Source: Megalobrama amblycephala (taxonomy: Eukaryota; Chordata; Actinopteri; Cypriniformes; Xenocyprididae). From it: DNA of 64,000 nt. The stretch spans positions 18,125,414-18,189,413 of the forward strand of contig NC_063052.1 in NCBI RefSeq assembly GCF_018812025.1. The letters are read 5' to 3'. The position numbers and the translations under genes are program-made. Position 1 is the stretch's first letter. Each line of letters begins with the position of its first letter. The notes beneath the pieces were generated by a model. That model did no database searches, was not told the origin of the DNA, and worked only from the letters and a program-made list of their open reading frames with translations. This document shows, piece by piece, positions 10,209 through 21,599 of the stretch.

Positions 10209-10230
10209 AATTTTGTTAATGAAACATCAT
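10209..10230 (-). repeat. A1 repeat of the Ngaro-like element
   Basis: The 22 bp AATTTTGTTAATGAAACATC-AT at 10209-10230 (plus strand) are identical to 5279-5300. This marks the outer 5' edge of the element on the minus strand, just upstream of the gag-like start at 10191. Identity stops abruptly at 10208. Confidence 0.75.
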
Positions 10231-10355
10231 ATAATTGCTCTTGAGCAAGGCATCACTGCTCACTGCTCCTAATGTGTGTGCACTAACTTGGATGGGTTAA
10301 ATGCAGAGGATAAATTCTGAGTATGGGTTACTATACTACGATATGTCACGTCATA
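10231..10355 (+). repeat. SINE-like fragment abutting the Ngaro-like element
   Basis: Contains TTGCTCTTGAGCAAGGCA, TGGATGGGTTAAATGCAGAG and CTGAGTATGGGTTACTATAC. I associate these motifs with a fish SINE-type repeat (memory of the family, not searched). It starts exactly at the A1 edge and ends at the TA before the Tc1-like relic, so it may be the insertion target of both. No matching 5' half was recognised on the other side (4640-4918). Confidence 0.5.
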
Positions 10356-10357
10356 TA

Positions 10358-11865
10358 CAGTGGTTGGACAATGAAACTGAAACACTGGCCAATATAGTGT
10401 TGGAGGTTTCACACCTATAAATGCGGGGCCAGGAGGCTAATCTTCACAGACTTTACATTCCATCAGTAAGAGTAGAATGTGAAGGATGAATTAGAACAGC
10501 TGTACATAAAATATTGCAATCCACACAGCATAATGGGAGACATATCAGAGCTCAAAAGAGGAAAAATGTTGGTAAACGTCTTGCTGGCTCATCTGTGAAC
10601 AGGACAACAATTCTTTGTGGTGTATCAAGAGCTATGGTATCCAGGGTAATGAAAGGGGACTGAAAAGGGATGTCGGCATACGACCACATAGCATAAACCA
10701 CATCCAGCAGGAGTAACTGTTGATGCAAGAGGAAGCTGTCTGAAAGGGATGTCCAGGTACTAACCCAGATTGTATCCAAAAAAAAAAAAAACAACAACAT
10801 AAAACCACAACTGCCCAAGCAGAATTAAATTCTCACCTCAACTCTCCTGTTTTCACCCAAACTGTCAAAAAATCAATATTCATATAGGGTTGCTATAGTC
10901 AAATCTTTGGTCAATGCCAAATGTTGGTTTCAGTGGGGCCAACAATGCAAATCTTGGGTTGTGGATAAAGTTAAACGTATTGTTATCTGATAAGTCCACA
11001 TTAACTGTTTTCCCCACATCTGTGGGAAGTTACAGTGTAAAATACCAGGTGTAAATGGGTATGTGTCTCCATTGTCCAACTGTGATCTGATCGACCAAAA
11101 CGCATCTTAATGCCAGGTGGAAACAGGGCCTCAGTCCTGATACCAAGGTGTGAATGACTGCACACTCTCAGATTCACCAAACTGGTTTTGCCATGTGGTT
11201 TGAAGCCACATAGGATGGAATTTCTATACAAAATGGACACACGATGTACAAAAATGAAGCAAATCTTCTCCATTTCTATTTAAAGAACTGTATTTACTTG
11301 AGTGTTGTTTGTGTACATGCAAAATATAAAAAACTTACCTATTAAGGTATATATGAATGCATGGGTATTCCCTATTATTCTTGATGGGTGCGTCACTGCC
11401 AAGGACTACTAAACCACATGGAGGACCATGTGCACCTAATGGTTCAATCATTGTACCCTGAACGGGGGTGCCATGTATCAGCATGATAATGCACCAATAC
11501 ACACAACAGAATGGTTTGATGAACATGAAAGTGAAGTTAAACATCTCCCATAGCTTGCACAGTCACCGGATCTAAATATTTTTTGAGGCGGGCTTACTCA
11601 CTACATCCACCTCAACTCCATGTCTAGCTGCTCAGAGCTAGACCAGGCCATAATATGCTCTCTGCCAGAAGAAGCCAATGAATGGTCTTCTTGATTCATC
11701 CTGAAAGCAGCAGAGCTGGTGAGTGTAGCTTGATAAAGGGATAAACCTGTCTCAAGCTTCTCAGCTAGCTCCATCTACAAGTTCTGTTCATTTCATATCT
11801 TAACTGAAAAATAAATAAACAATACTAGAAGAATAGTTTCAACGTGGTTTCTTGGAACACTTGTG
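10358..11865 (+). mobile_element. Decayed Tc1-like transposon
   Basis: The start CAGTGGTTGGACAATGAAAC directly follows a TA at 10356-10357. On the plus strand, 10530-10650 translates in pieces to a transposase helix-turn-helix region (GDISELKRGKM-like), and 11470-11700 gives QHDNAPIHTTEWF and SPDLNIF, the second Asp and the PDLNP region of the DDE domain. Stops and frameshifts occur throughout, and most of the middle (about 10700-11380) is unrecognisable. No clean right inverted terminus was found. The small ORFs here are relics or shadows. Confidence 0.65.
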
Positions 11866-12379
11866 TGCAAAAAAAAATTCCTAAGACATGCCAAGCTTAT
11901 TACATGGTTATCAGAATTAAAAGTTAAATATCATTGCTGCTTTTTGCAGTGCGTATTTTGAAAGATGAAAATAACTTTAAATAACTATGTTTTCAGCAGT
12001 TATTTTAATTACAGTCACTACATTTCTTACAGATTTCTGCTCACTTGAAATGATAAAGTAGAACTGTAAGATTCCGTTTGTTTGAATGCTGATTGCATTT
12101 GCGAATAAGTGCTCCGATCATACTCAGAAGGTATGCCCATCCGCTCATGCCCATCACCATCATCATAACCTTCTCATTCTTTTGGATTTGAGTGATCCAT
12201 CTGTATCAAGCTAGCTAAATGTGTTTAATGTGTGAATTCTTGCTAAAATGTAGTTGCATTATGGGCTGTTGGCATGAATTGTACTCATGATAGAGCAGTA
12301 GCGGAGCGCTCTTTGAGCAAGTGAAACCCACAATGCTCCGACTTTTAAAAAATCCGCTCCTTGCTCCATTCAAAATCAA

Positions 12380-12845
12380 TCAGCAATCAGCACTGATTTT
12401 GCAGCACGGGTGTGTTCAGATCATGAGCTGATGATTGCCCTCACCTGTCGCTTGTTCCCTTTTACTTAATATTCTCTGCTGAGTCTGCCCCTTGTTGTAA
12501 ATAGATTTTTGTGTGCCTCATCTCATGTGCTGTTGGATGTATGCTGTGTTTTTTGTGTTTTACCTTTGTTTGCTGCTGTGCCCAGGATGCTTAGATGAGG
12601 AGTTATACAGCTGGCCGTGTGCTTGCTTTTCTCAGTCTCGTCTCACTCCCCATCCCGTTGTGCATTACACCTAAAGTGGTCTCCACAGCCTGTGTCTGCA
12701 GTTGTCTGTATGGATGGTTCTGGGGCTCTCACACATCCCTTTTGTCTGTGTGGATGTACACTTTAGATGTTGTTTATTCCTAAAAGTGTCTAATAAACTG
12801 TTGCACAAAACCTCTGCGTTTGAGTCCTCCATTCATGCACTCTGA
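12380..12845 (+). repeat. Possible LTR remnant
   Basis: A T/C/G-rich, 'ctgcc'-rich tract with AATAAACTGTTGCAC at about 12793, followed by GCGTTTGAGTCCTCCATTC. The composition and the late AATAAA resemble the R-U5 part of fish Gypsy-type LTRs. Neither edge nor a target duplication could be fixed. The 62-residue ORF at 12595-12783 lies inside it and is not a supported gene. Confidence 0.35.
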
Positions 12846-12970
12846 CACTCCTAAACATACTTTCTTTATCAATATCATCTTCTTTGAGATATACAGACAA
12901 ATTAGCGGTTCAGAATTCCTCACATGCACATCAAACAAATGGCTTCCTGAAGACAAAGTAGCTGATGACA

Positions 12971-13146
12971 TTCTTACTAGGCACCCTTATATACCCTGCC
13001 AGTTCGCCTATGCCGTCACCTGACTGCGGTGGCCAATCAAGATTGGCTTGTAGCACACATGCTTCAGACACCGGCTCATGAGGACCATTCCCATAGTGCC
13101 AACTCCATGATGCAGTGTTGAGTTCCACTTTGAAAGGGAACTCAAA
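12971..13146 (-). mobile_element. DIRS-type terminal fragment, inverted relative to 3788
   Basis: On the minus strand this reads TTCCCTTTCAAAGTGGAACT, then GCATGTGTGCTACAAGCC, then GGCAGGGTATATAAGGGTGC. The GCATGTGTGCT-to-TATA part matches 3788-3875. The first motif lies upstream of the TATA-like box here but downstream of it in the 3788 copy. No coding sequence is attached. Confidence 0.45.
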
Positions 13147-13149
13147 TAC

Positions 13150-14140
13150 TGGGCAAAATAGTCATTGTTAATTAGATGCAATGCATTCTTGAATTGCCTT
13201 CTCTGTAAGGAATATATGCATTGCTGCCTATATGAATTTGGATGAAAAAAATTATCTTTAAAAGGCAGTATAATTTTGTTGTTTACCTTTTGGAACAGCC
13301 ATGTGTTGCAAGCACACCAAAGATTTAAAACTAGATTTTAGAACAGTTGTGTTGTATAGCAACATGCTGACACCAAACTCTACAGTCAGTTGTGAGTCGA
13401 GTCTCTTGTGAGCTTTGTGTAAAGAGATCACTATTAATGTGTTGTGCCCATTCAGTGCATTCCAAATTGATCACTTATGTGGTTCCATTAAGGTTATGAT
13501 GCTGCCTTGGAAGCCAGCTGCCATTTTAGGAAGCAGACAGCAACACAGCTCCTTAGGTTTTGGAAAAGAGCTTTAGACTCCTCTCATCATCTTCCTCTTT
13601 ATCTCACACACCTCTTCCCCTTTGCCTCACCACATTTTTTCTCTTTTAAAAACACTTTCTCTCCTTCATTCATTCTTTATACACCCACACGTAGTGACAC
13701 TATGGCTCTGTTCCAAAATCTAGTGAGCTGCCTACGCTGGCTGCATTTTAAATCATCCTAGACATGCTCCTCATGTAAAAGATGATTTTGGCCCAATTCT
13801 AAGGCAGCATCCAATGTATCATTTGCAGAAAATCTAATCCCATTATATATTGCGACAAACTCCATGAAAAAGAAATCACAGCACTACGCTAATGTAATTT
13901 TTTTGTGTGCGTGTGTGTATAAAAAAAAAAAAAATGCACCAAAATTTTAATGTGTTTAAATTTTTATGTGTTTTCATTTTTGTCAACAACAGAAGAAAGT
14001 CATAAGGGTTTGGAGTGACTTGTAGAAAAGAAGTGTACTTAAACACTTTACAAAAAGTACTTATTTTGGAAATTATATATTTTAAAAGAATATGGTGCAA
14101 ACAGAATGAAATGTTTTTGGATACTTAATTGCATGTTAAT
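13150..14140. other. No gene seen
   Basis: AT-rich with a poly-A run at 13921-13933. The ORFs at 13507-13761 and 13876-14100 are low-complexity and have no recognisable domain. Confidence 0.4.
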
Positions 14141-14169
14141 TCCAATTAAAACATATTATAGTTAAAATT

Positions 14170-14520
14170 TATATTAAATACAGTTAGTGCTTTAAAGTGC
14201 TTTTTCGATATGTAATTTCATAATTCTTTCAAGTCTTTGAAATACGGTTAAAGTGTACTGCCAAATGTACTGGTGAGCATTTATGGTAAACTAATATACT
14301 TTAATGTCATTTCTGTTGAAAATTGTAAGTTATGTTGTCAAATATATTTATAATTTCACATTTGTAATGATAAAGATGCAATTCAGTACATTAAAATATA
14401 TTAACTTAAAATTTAATCTTGAATATCACACTACAGATAAAATTAAAAATCAAGTTCTTTACATACTTTTACATGGGGCTTTAGTATGTTAATCAGCACA
14501 TCAAAATAAGTGTACTTCTT
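14170..14520. repeat. AT-rich repeat, copy 1 of a pair with 35200-35500
   Basis: Shares blocks with the second copy in the same order: CATTTATGGTAAACT, ATACTTTAATGTCATTTCT, GGGCTTTAGTATGTTA / GTGCTTTAGTATGTTA, and CACATCAAAATAAGTGTA. The family is unknown; probably an old non-autonomous DNA element. Confidence 0.6.
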
Positions 14521-14529
14521 TAAAAGATT

Positions 14530-15940
14530 GGTTGAAGTCTACATGATTTCTCATTGGCGTGTGTGTCGCGTCCTTTAACGGTCCACTAGAAACAAAGCCG
14601 TCGTGATGTCAAACCCCCTCATGGAAGAAAAAAAGCTGCAGTGTTTTCAATGAGTGCCTATCGTGATCAACTAAACACAGGATTATCCAAAATCATGTGA
14701 AATCCTCTGGGTGGTCCTTGGCTAATGAAAGCTGCTATGGAGTCCAGAACTTCTACCGTCAGTCTGAAGGTCTAGCTACGCAAGACTAGTCCTAACCCCA
14801 TCCCTACACCTAAACCTAACCCTACCCATAACTTATCCAAAAAATCAGAGGGAAATGATGATAGGTAAATAACACTGATGTAGAAAAACCTAACCCTGGT
14901 TGTAAGCCTAAACTTGACATAAACTGTAAATTTGTCCCTCATATCAGATTGGTTGATTGGAATGTTGTTCCAGGATCAACAAAGATGTTGATCCATGAAC
15001 ACGTTGTACTTGGTGAAATCACGTTTACCCCCTTGGACTCTTTTCTTTCTTAAAGACACTTTCCTCCTGCATTATTCTTCACACCCATTTGAAGTGATTT
15101 CATTCAATAGTAAACAAGAATATATATTGTTCTATTGTTTTGTTCTTATTCATGATAACAGGTTTCATGTAGATAAGAAAAGCTGGAAGTTGGATATGGT
15201 CTTTTAAATTGTTCATTGTGGATTTATTTCAATTTTTATGGTTAATAATAAAACGAGTGTGGACCACTGACTATAGATCGGCATTTCAGCAGAGCTCATA
15301 CAGAGCAGTCTGGCCTGATGCCTGCAGTCATAAAGAGAGTCAGTGATGAAATAGAGATAGTAACGGCTTTGGAGTTTAGTTCATCTTCTCACATGTAGAC
15401 TGGTGTAGTGTACTGTCATATAAACACACTCTCTCTAACCTCATTTAGTGCAGCAGAAAGGCCTGATTCAGTGCTGGGGAATTTAGCTTGTTGTCTGTTA
15501 ACACATGACATGATTCATGTCTCCAATAAGACTCCACACACACAGCTCACTGTAAACATCCCACAGTGACAGTCTTACTCATCCATTAGCTCTTTGCTGG
15601 AGGTAAAGATCCAGAAATGCCTGAAACCGATTGTGCAGCTTCAAAATGCACTGAAAGAAAACCAATATAAAGCTAGGGAAGATGTTTGGAGGTATACTGA
15701 ACAGCTTGAATTATTGTTTTAAATTCCTGTCAAGGACATAAGGCATGAGGTACTACAGGGCACGGGGGTCTAATGTTGCCTGCAAACTACTAAAAAAAAA
15801 GTGTACGTGCTATCTACGCTACCTAATATTTCAGAAAAGCAAGTTAACTCTGTAAAGCCTGACATATAAAAAATTGTGTTTATATACTGTAATAGTAAAT
15901 AGCTTTAATGGAACAGTTTACTAAACCTTTTAGACCAAAT
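14530..15940. other. Largely unique DNA, no gene seen
   Basis: Includes a C-rich 'cctaaccctacc' tract (about 14789-14830) of the kind common inside fish repeats. The ORF at 14995-15207 has no recognisable domain. Confidence 0.4.
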
Positions 15941-15942
15941 AT

Positions 15943-16040
15943 TAAAGACCCCCTGTGGTGAAAATCAAGTTTTTAATGGTACTTATATGTCTATGTGGTG
16001 TTTTAATACATTTTATTAGACACAAACATGTAACCAATCC
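15943..16040 (+). repeat. Truncated end of a MITE also present at about 34195-35143
   Basis: AAAGACCCCCTGTGGTGAAA followed by AATCAAGTTTTTAATG and TATATGTCTATGTGGTGTTT match, in reverse complement, the end of the 34.2-35.1 kb copy. Only about 100 bp remain here. Confidence 0.55.
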
Positions 16041-16217
16041 CGTCAATGTGCAGGATGTGGCTTTTCTTATCATTATCATTCATGTGGTTGTCACTGTTGG
16101 TTTTGTATTTTGTAATTACTTTCATGTTTCATGTCTTTTATTTTGTAATTTGGCTTAGTCTAGGTTCCTAGTTTTGTGATTCCCTTGCCCTCATGTGATC
16201 ATAAGTGCTTCTCATTT

Positions 16218-17163
16218 CTAAGGGTGCTTCTCAATCCTCAAATTGATGCTTCCTAGTTTCCTCACTCCTACATCCTCCAGCCCGTGATCCGGAAACCGAT
16301 CTTACTCAGCCATCTTGAAGGACATCTCAGTTCTCTTATTGCATTGCAAGGAGGCGAGGAATGAGGAGTAAGGAAGCTTCCTGAGGTGGCATGAGTGAGG
16401 ATACACAGGTGTATCCTTCCCTCGCATCCTAATGGGGTGGAGCTAAGACACAAGGAAAGGAAGCGAGGAAAGGAAACAAGGATGCACAAATAAGAAATGA
16501 GAAGCACCTTAATTTGTGCATTCTTGTTTCCTTTCCTCGCTTCATTTCCATATGTCTTAGCTCCACCCCATTAGGATGCGAGGGAAGGATACACCTGGGG
16601 GTGCTTCTCAATATCCCTCCTCGTTTCCTTGCTCCTCCGTCCTCCATCCTATGCCCCGGAAACCCATCGAGCTCAGCCATCTTGAAGGACATCTTAATAC
16701 TCTAATTGCACCGCAAGGAGGTGAGGAACGAGGAGTGAGGAGGCTTCCCAAGGAGTTATGAGCGAGGATACACAGGTGCATCCTTTGTGGAAGTCTTTCT
16801 CGTCGAGAAACCTGGTGCACGCATAAATTGTCCTCCCCCTTCATATCTGTCACTATAATTTAAATGTATGCTTTAATGTATGCAGTTTAAATAAACTTTA
16901 CATCTCACATATTTCAATGGGGCATCTTGCTTTATTAATATTTATTATATATTTTTTTAAATAACCAAACTTTAACAACATATGGGTAGATCCCTCGAGT
17001 GCAGCTTTGAAGTGACACTAAAGGGAGCGAGGATATATCATTTCACTTGATTCAATTCCTCCATCCTCTCTTCTTTTCCTTGGGTGCTTCTCAATTCTTA
17101 TTTGTGCATCCTCGTTTCCTTTCCTCGCGTCTTAGCTCCACCCTTTCAGGATGCGAGGACTTG
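16218..17163. repeat. Cluster of inverted 'gggtgcttctcaat' repeats
   Basis: The start motif GGGTGCTTCTCAAT occurs at about 16224, 16601 and 17083, with its inverse near 16495-16510. Between them CCTCGCTTCC, TAGCTCCACCCC and AGCCATCTTGAAGGACATCT recur in direct and inverted copies. The layout suggests one fold-back element inserted into or duplicated beside another. All ORFs in the cluster (for example 16268-16853) are translations of this repeat. Confidence 0.75.
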
Positions 17164-17277
17164 TTTTATTACAGGAGTCTTGAATTTAGTCTTGGTAACA
17201 TCTATCCTTACAGGGGTATGATTATGTATCATATACATATACATTACAGTGATTATGTATCATATTACTTTATAATA

Positions 17278-17593
17278 AATTATGTTTTATTAACAAAGTT
17301 CAGGAAGAGCATGTTCAGATAATTAACCTAATTAGCACAAGTGGAGAGCATTCAGTTAATCAACTAAACCAACAACAAGAGGTTTATATACAGCAGACTT
17401 ACCTCTGTTCGTTTGACAGTTTATCAGCATTTTGTTTATCAGTTTTTCTAGTTCTATCTATTCTTACCACAACCGGGGGGGAGTACTCTGGTTTCGGGCC
17501 AAAATTCCAAGCTCGGAGCCCTCTCCCCCTGGACAGACAGCACGGCAAGTACACATAACTTTATTCAATTATATGTAAATGTGAACTCGTGAA
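17278..17593 (+). mobile_element. Solo A-B terminal unit related to the Ngaro-like element
   Basis: Begins ATGTTTTATTAACAAAGTTC (compare the A2 start) and ends with GGGGGGAGTACTCTGG … AAATGTGAACTCGTGAA, matching the B repeat in the opposite orientation to the main element. It has no coding DNA. It is about 316 bp and similar along its whole length to 47246-47544. It may be a solo form left by recombination between A1 and A2, or a non-autonomous derivative. The shared sequence TCAGATAATTAAC and the TACAGCAGACTTACCTCTGT block show that the two solos belong to one subfamily, separate from the main element. Confidence 0.78.
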
Positions 17594-17818
17594 TCATATT
17601 TCACGGCAAAAAGGCAGGTGTACCATGACCTGAAGGGGGCGGTTTTAAAATTATACTAAAGGGCATTATGTTTGCTAAAAAAAATGATAAACCATCAATC
17701 AGACAACAGAAGGCATGTAGTAGATTGTGCGCAACAGGTTTTTCAGCAAATGTTTGATCATGTTGATTATAGACCATAGAAATGTGTGTATCGAATATGA
17801 TACAGTAGGCTTTATAGG

Positions 17819-18295
17819 TGTAACGATCACCGTCTGCTCCTGTCAGTTCCCGGACTACTCTTCCCACAATCCTCCCTGCCAGTCACATATTCACTCCACA
17901 CCAATCACCTGTTGCCACATACAGCCTAGCACACTACACTAATCACCACACCCAGCTGCAGCTCATTACCAGGACTATAAAGGACTTTTAGGACACACAC
18001 CACCTCACTGCGAAGTCTTGCTAACTACTGTTACAGTTCTAAGCATTATTATTCTGTCTGTCGCCGTTCCTGCCTGTTACCTGTTTTACGATCCTTTGCT
18101 GCCTACCTCTGACCTGTGCTTTGTATACGGTCTTGTGAGTGATATCTGCCTGTCCTGATCATTGCCTGTTCCTTGACCACGATTCTGCCTGTCCCTTGCT
18201 GTTCCTGTTTGCTCCTGATTGACCCTGCCTGTACGACCACTCTCACTTTAATAAAAGCTGCAAATGGATCCCTGCCTGAGTCCGCATTCGTTACA
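17819..18295 (+). mobile_element. Solo LTR with perfect 5-bp target duplication
   Basis: Runs TGTAACGATCACC … CGTTACA, so both ends are TG…CA within a longer inverted repeat. ATAGG flanks both sides (17814-17818 and 18296-18300). A TATA-like ACTATAAAGG lies at about 17973, and AATAAAAG at about 18250 is a candidate polyadenylation signal. The length of 477 bp, the 5-bp duplication and the TGTAACG start fit a Gypsy-type fish LTR. No internal region is present, so it arose by LTR-LTR recombination. The ORFs at 17601-17942 overlap it and are not genes. Confidence 0.88.
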
Positions 18296-18300
18296 ATAGG

Positions 18301-20440
18301 GTTAAGCTAAAGTAGCTACAGTAAGCTGCAGTACCATGGGTACATGGATGGTATCATATGGCAATACTGTGGTACTTTGAATATACCATTGAATGACTAC
18401 TAATTCTTTTACTTTGATTTTTATATGATACTTCAAAGAAAGCCATGAAGTGCCTTTGTGTACAGTTGTTTGGTTTCCTGCACTACAGAGTTGTTCACAA
18501 GCGGTATATCTTTTCTCCATCGCTGACTGACAGTAGGATACATTGCAGACTTGGTTTCAATGGATTGCTGGTCAATATTTACTTCATCCAGCACTCTTTT
18601 TGTTCTCTTGCTGAGTTTGCTGGTTATGATTCAAAACAGCTGAAACAAAATACCAGACACACACCTTGAAATATTATCAGAGAAATACTGTATATAACAT
18701 TGTGGCGAATGTCATACTGTAGCCATAAAATAGCTTTGCTAATGAAAAGCTACATAATTTTCTACCACCACGCTAATGAGAAATGTAGTGAGATAATAGC
18801 TTTACTGTTAGTAGCAATACTAGTGTGCAACACCTCTGATGAAGCATCACACTGACAGTGATCAACTGTACAGTAACAAAGCAACCTGAAGTTTATTTAT
18901 TTGCAATAAGAGTTGTGAATTCCATCGTCATGGGCAACAGTAATCAACCGCAACAGGATGTGGTCATGTTTATAAACAAGAAAACATTTTCCTAGTCAAA
19001 AAAGAATGGCATTTCATTACCAACATGATCCGATTTTCAAAGGCTATGACTTGTTATGCAGTCCATCGATAAAGTTAAGGCATCCAGAAATAGGAACGCC
19101 TACCAATGGCCAAAATTACAGCAACATATTGACCTCCAGTGATAAAATTCCTCTCTGAGGGAATGATGTTTAAGACTGACTAAATATTTCTCAAATTCCT
19201 TGAGTGTCCCTGTGAAAAGCACTGAATCTGAATCACTGAATCACTGTCCAGCATGAGTTCTGTTCGTATATCGATTTCAAAGTAAACCATTTGCAAGAAC
19301 CAACAGGCAAAATGACACATTAAATTACACATTGCTGCAAAAAGTCTTGTCTTCAATGGAAGTGTTTGTACATGACCAACAAGCCTTAATGGGGCCAAAT
19401 AATGTTTCATTTATGACTTATGATTTATTTCCCTAAGGTTCACTAATGTTTGTCATGCTTTTTCACTTCAAAATCAGAATTTAGTTTTACATGACCATTC
19501 TCCACACTCCCCGTTAGAAGTATTTATTTATTTATTTATTTATTTTTTTGCTGCTGTGCCTTTAAGACTTATTTACTGATGCTTATGTATAATAAGCATC
19601 AGAAGCCTCTTAGAAAAGTTGCATTACACTGTGGCAGGATCAAAAAAACAATCCACAATGTGCCACTCGAATGGTTAAGTTCAGACTGAACCCAGCAACT
19701 ATGCAAAATAAATGTTTTATTCTATAAATAAGACTAGAAAGATGTCCAAACTTTTGGTGTTTTAAAAACATTTTCACAACGTTGCATAAATGTTAATGCA
19801 CTATTTTATTAAACTGTTGAAGTAACTATAGGCGAGTTGGCTCTCGTCTGTGTATATATTCCTCCTCTCGAGCTGATTAGAGAGACCGTTTGAATGTGTT
19901 TCTCCCAAACGGTTTATAAAACATAATTTGTCGCTTGTTGCATTCTCTTGAGATGCAGACATCCAAGAGGCGGTCCACAATTAACTGTATATACTAGTTT
20001 AATTAGTGACACTTAGCCTACATTCTAAAACCTTTATTTGAATATAGCAACATTTTTATTAAAAAAAAAAATATTTGTTTGAATAGGACAACATTTGTAT
20101 TTTAAAACCTTTATTTTACTATGGAAAGTGACACTTCATTCTATAATATTTCTATGATTAAATCGCTGACTCCTCCCCCATCAGCCAATCACTGTGTGTA
20201 TACTCCATAGCAACGAGGTCAACCCCGCCTTTACTCTTAGCTTAAGACTTCTCTCTATTCCTTAGTAAAAGTTTGTCTCAGCAGCTTTGTGAATAGGTTT
20301 TAAGAGAAAACTCTTAGCTAAGAACTTTTACTGCTATTTAGGATAACTCTTAGTGGTAAGATAAAATGTTTTGTGAATACGGCCCATGGTTACTAAAGTC
20401 TGTAGTGTTTTTGTAGCAGTTACTTTTAGTCTTTTGTTAT
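18301..20440. other. No gene seen
   Basis: Mixed AT-rich DNA. A (TTTA)n tract lies at 19520-19545. A 'ctcttagc…taagag' repeat with GTGAATACGGCCC at its right edge occupies about 20225-20388 and is probably a MITE end. The short ORFs have no recognisable domains. Confidence 0.4.
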
Positions 20441-20862
20441 GCTAGTCTTGTTCTGCCTGATCCTGACCTTCTGCCCTGTCTTGTCGAGTCCTGTTTGCTG
20501 TGCAGAGTCCTATCCAGCAAGCTGAGCTTCCCTGGCTGCTCTCTCTCCCTGCCAAGCAGCAAGACCGGTGCAGTGCCTGATCATGCCCTGTGAATCTAAC
20601 TACGTGTGCTGTGTGATTCTGTCTGGCTCTCGCTGCATCTATTGGCCTTGTACTGCACACCTACCAAAGCTCACCAGTCTGTTTACACCCTGGGCTGATC
20701 TCAGCGGCCATTCCCTCAGCTTGCTTGTCATTGCCTCACCCCTACCTACTGTATGGACTGTGTTCACCACCTCACCCTCAATATCTTGTCTTAAGTCTTG
20801 TCTTGTCAATAAAACTGTAACGCTCATCCTGCTTTTGGGTCCTCCCTCTTAGATCCTTGACA
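20440..20862 (+). repeat. Probable degraded LTR, 3' part
   Basis: Repeats of 'ctgcctgatc' and 'cctgtcttgtc' followed by CAATAAAACTGTAACGC (about 20806) and GGGTCCTCCCTCTTAGATCC, ending near CTTGACA at 20862. This is the R-U5 layout of a Gypsy-type LTR. The 5' edge and the target duplication are not evident. Confidence 0.5.
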
Positions 20863-21599
20863 GAGATAGTGTCCAAGCCTTTTCCGCGAGTATTTCAGTG
20901 TTGTGGTAGGAGGGACACAACATCTCGTTCCCTCCATCAGGAAACGGAAGTTACAATAGTAACAAGACATTCCCTATGTGTCACTCACTTGATGTTGTGT
21001 CAATGTACTGACACTAGGGATCCCTATACTAAATGCCACAACCAACTGAACTGTGTTATGAGGTTCGGCAGTGCAGATGCAGGCAGGCTGCTACATGCCT
21101 AATAACAAGTGCACTCAGGCCACATTGTAAATGTCCCAACCCCCAAGTAAGTTGCTGTAGTCCCCCATACCATGAGTGGGAGGTAAGGACTGTACTTACA
21201 GTGAGAATAGGTCACTCTCCGCCATTTCTGTTTTGTTTGTTTTTTAGTTTTTTTTTTTTAGTTTTTTGTTAAATAAAAGATAAAAAACTTGCAGCTATGC
21301 AGACAAGGAGTTTGTGTTATTTTTTCTATGCAGTAAAAAAGGTAGGTTAACATGGAGAATACATCACATTGACTTACCTAGCGGGAAGTGCCACATATGG
21401 AAAGAAATCTCTATGGTGGGTTCCTCCTGAGAAGGGAGAAACTAGAGGGCATCCAGGGTTCGCAAGACACAGGGAACTCGCGTGGAAAAAAGCACACATT
21501 ATCACCTCAGAGATGGGAAAGGCGCTGAGCACAAGCAATACACCCAACCAGCTGCCCGAAAATGACCTATTTGTACCCATTAACACTCAACACGGAACT

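Larger units (their letters stand above)
4919..10230 (-). mobile_element. Ngaro/PAT-like tyrosine-recombinase retrotransposon
   Basis: On the minus strand the order is A1 (10230-10209), gag-like region, reverse transcriptase, RNase H, tyrosine recombinase, a 65/66-bp minisatellite, then B1-A2-B2. The split direct repeat layout A1-ORFs-B1-A2-B2 together with a recombinase instead of an integrase defines the Ngaro/PAT branch of the DIRS order. These elements copy RNA to DNA and are thought to insert a circular intermediate by site-specific recombination, leaving no target duplication. None is visible here: the flanks at 4918 and 10231 differ. No methyltransferase domain was seen, which fits Ngaro better than DIRS1. 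At least three frameshifts and two in-frame stops break the proteins, so this copy is not autonomous. One limit is that the A1/A2 identity I can see is only 22 bp, while B1 and B2 match over 117 bp. Confidence 0.88.

Noticed and set aside
14789..14830. 'cctaaccctaccc' tract resembling telomeric repeat (also about 56030 and 58330)
   Set aside because: Irregular and short; such C-rich tracts are found inside common fish repeats, so no interstitial telomere is claimed.
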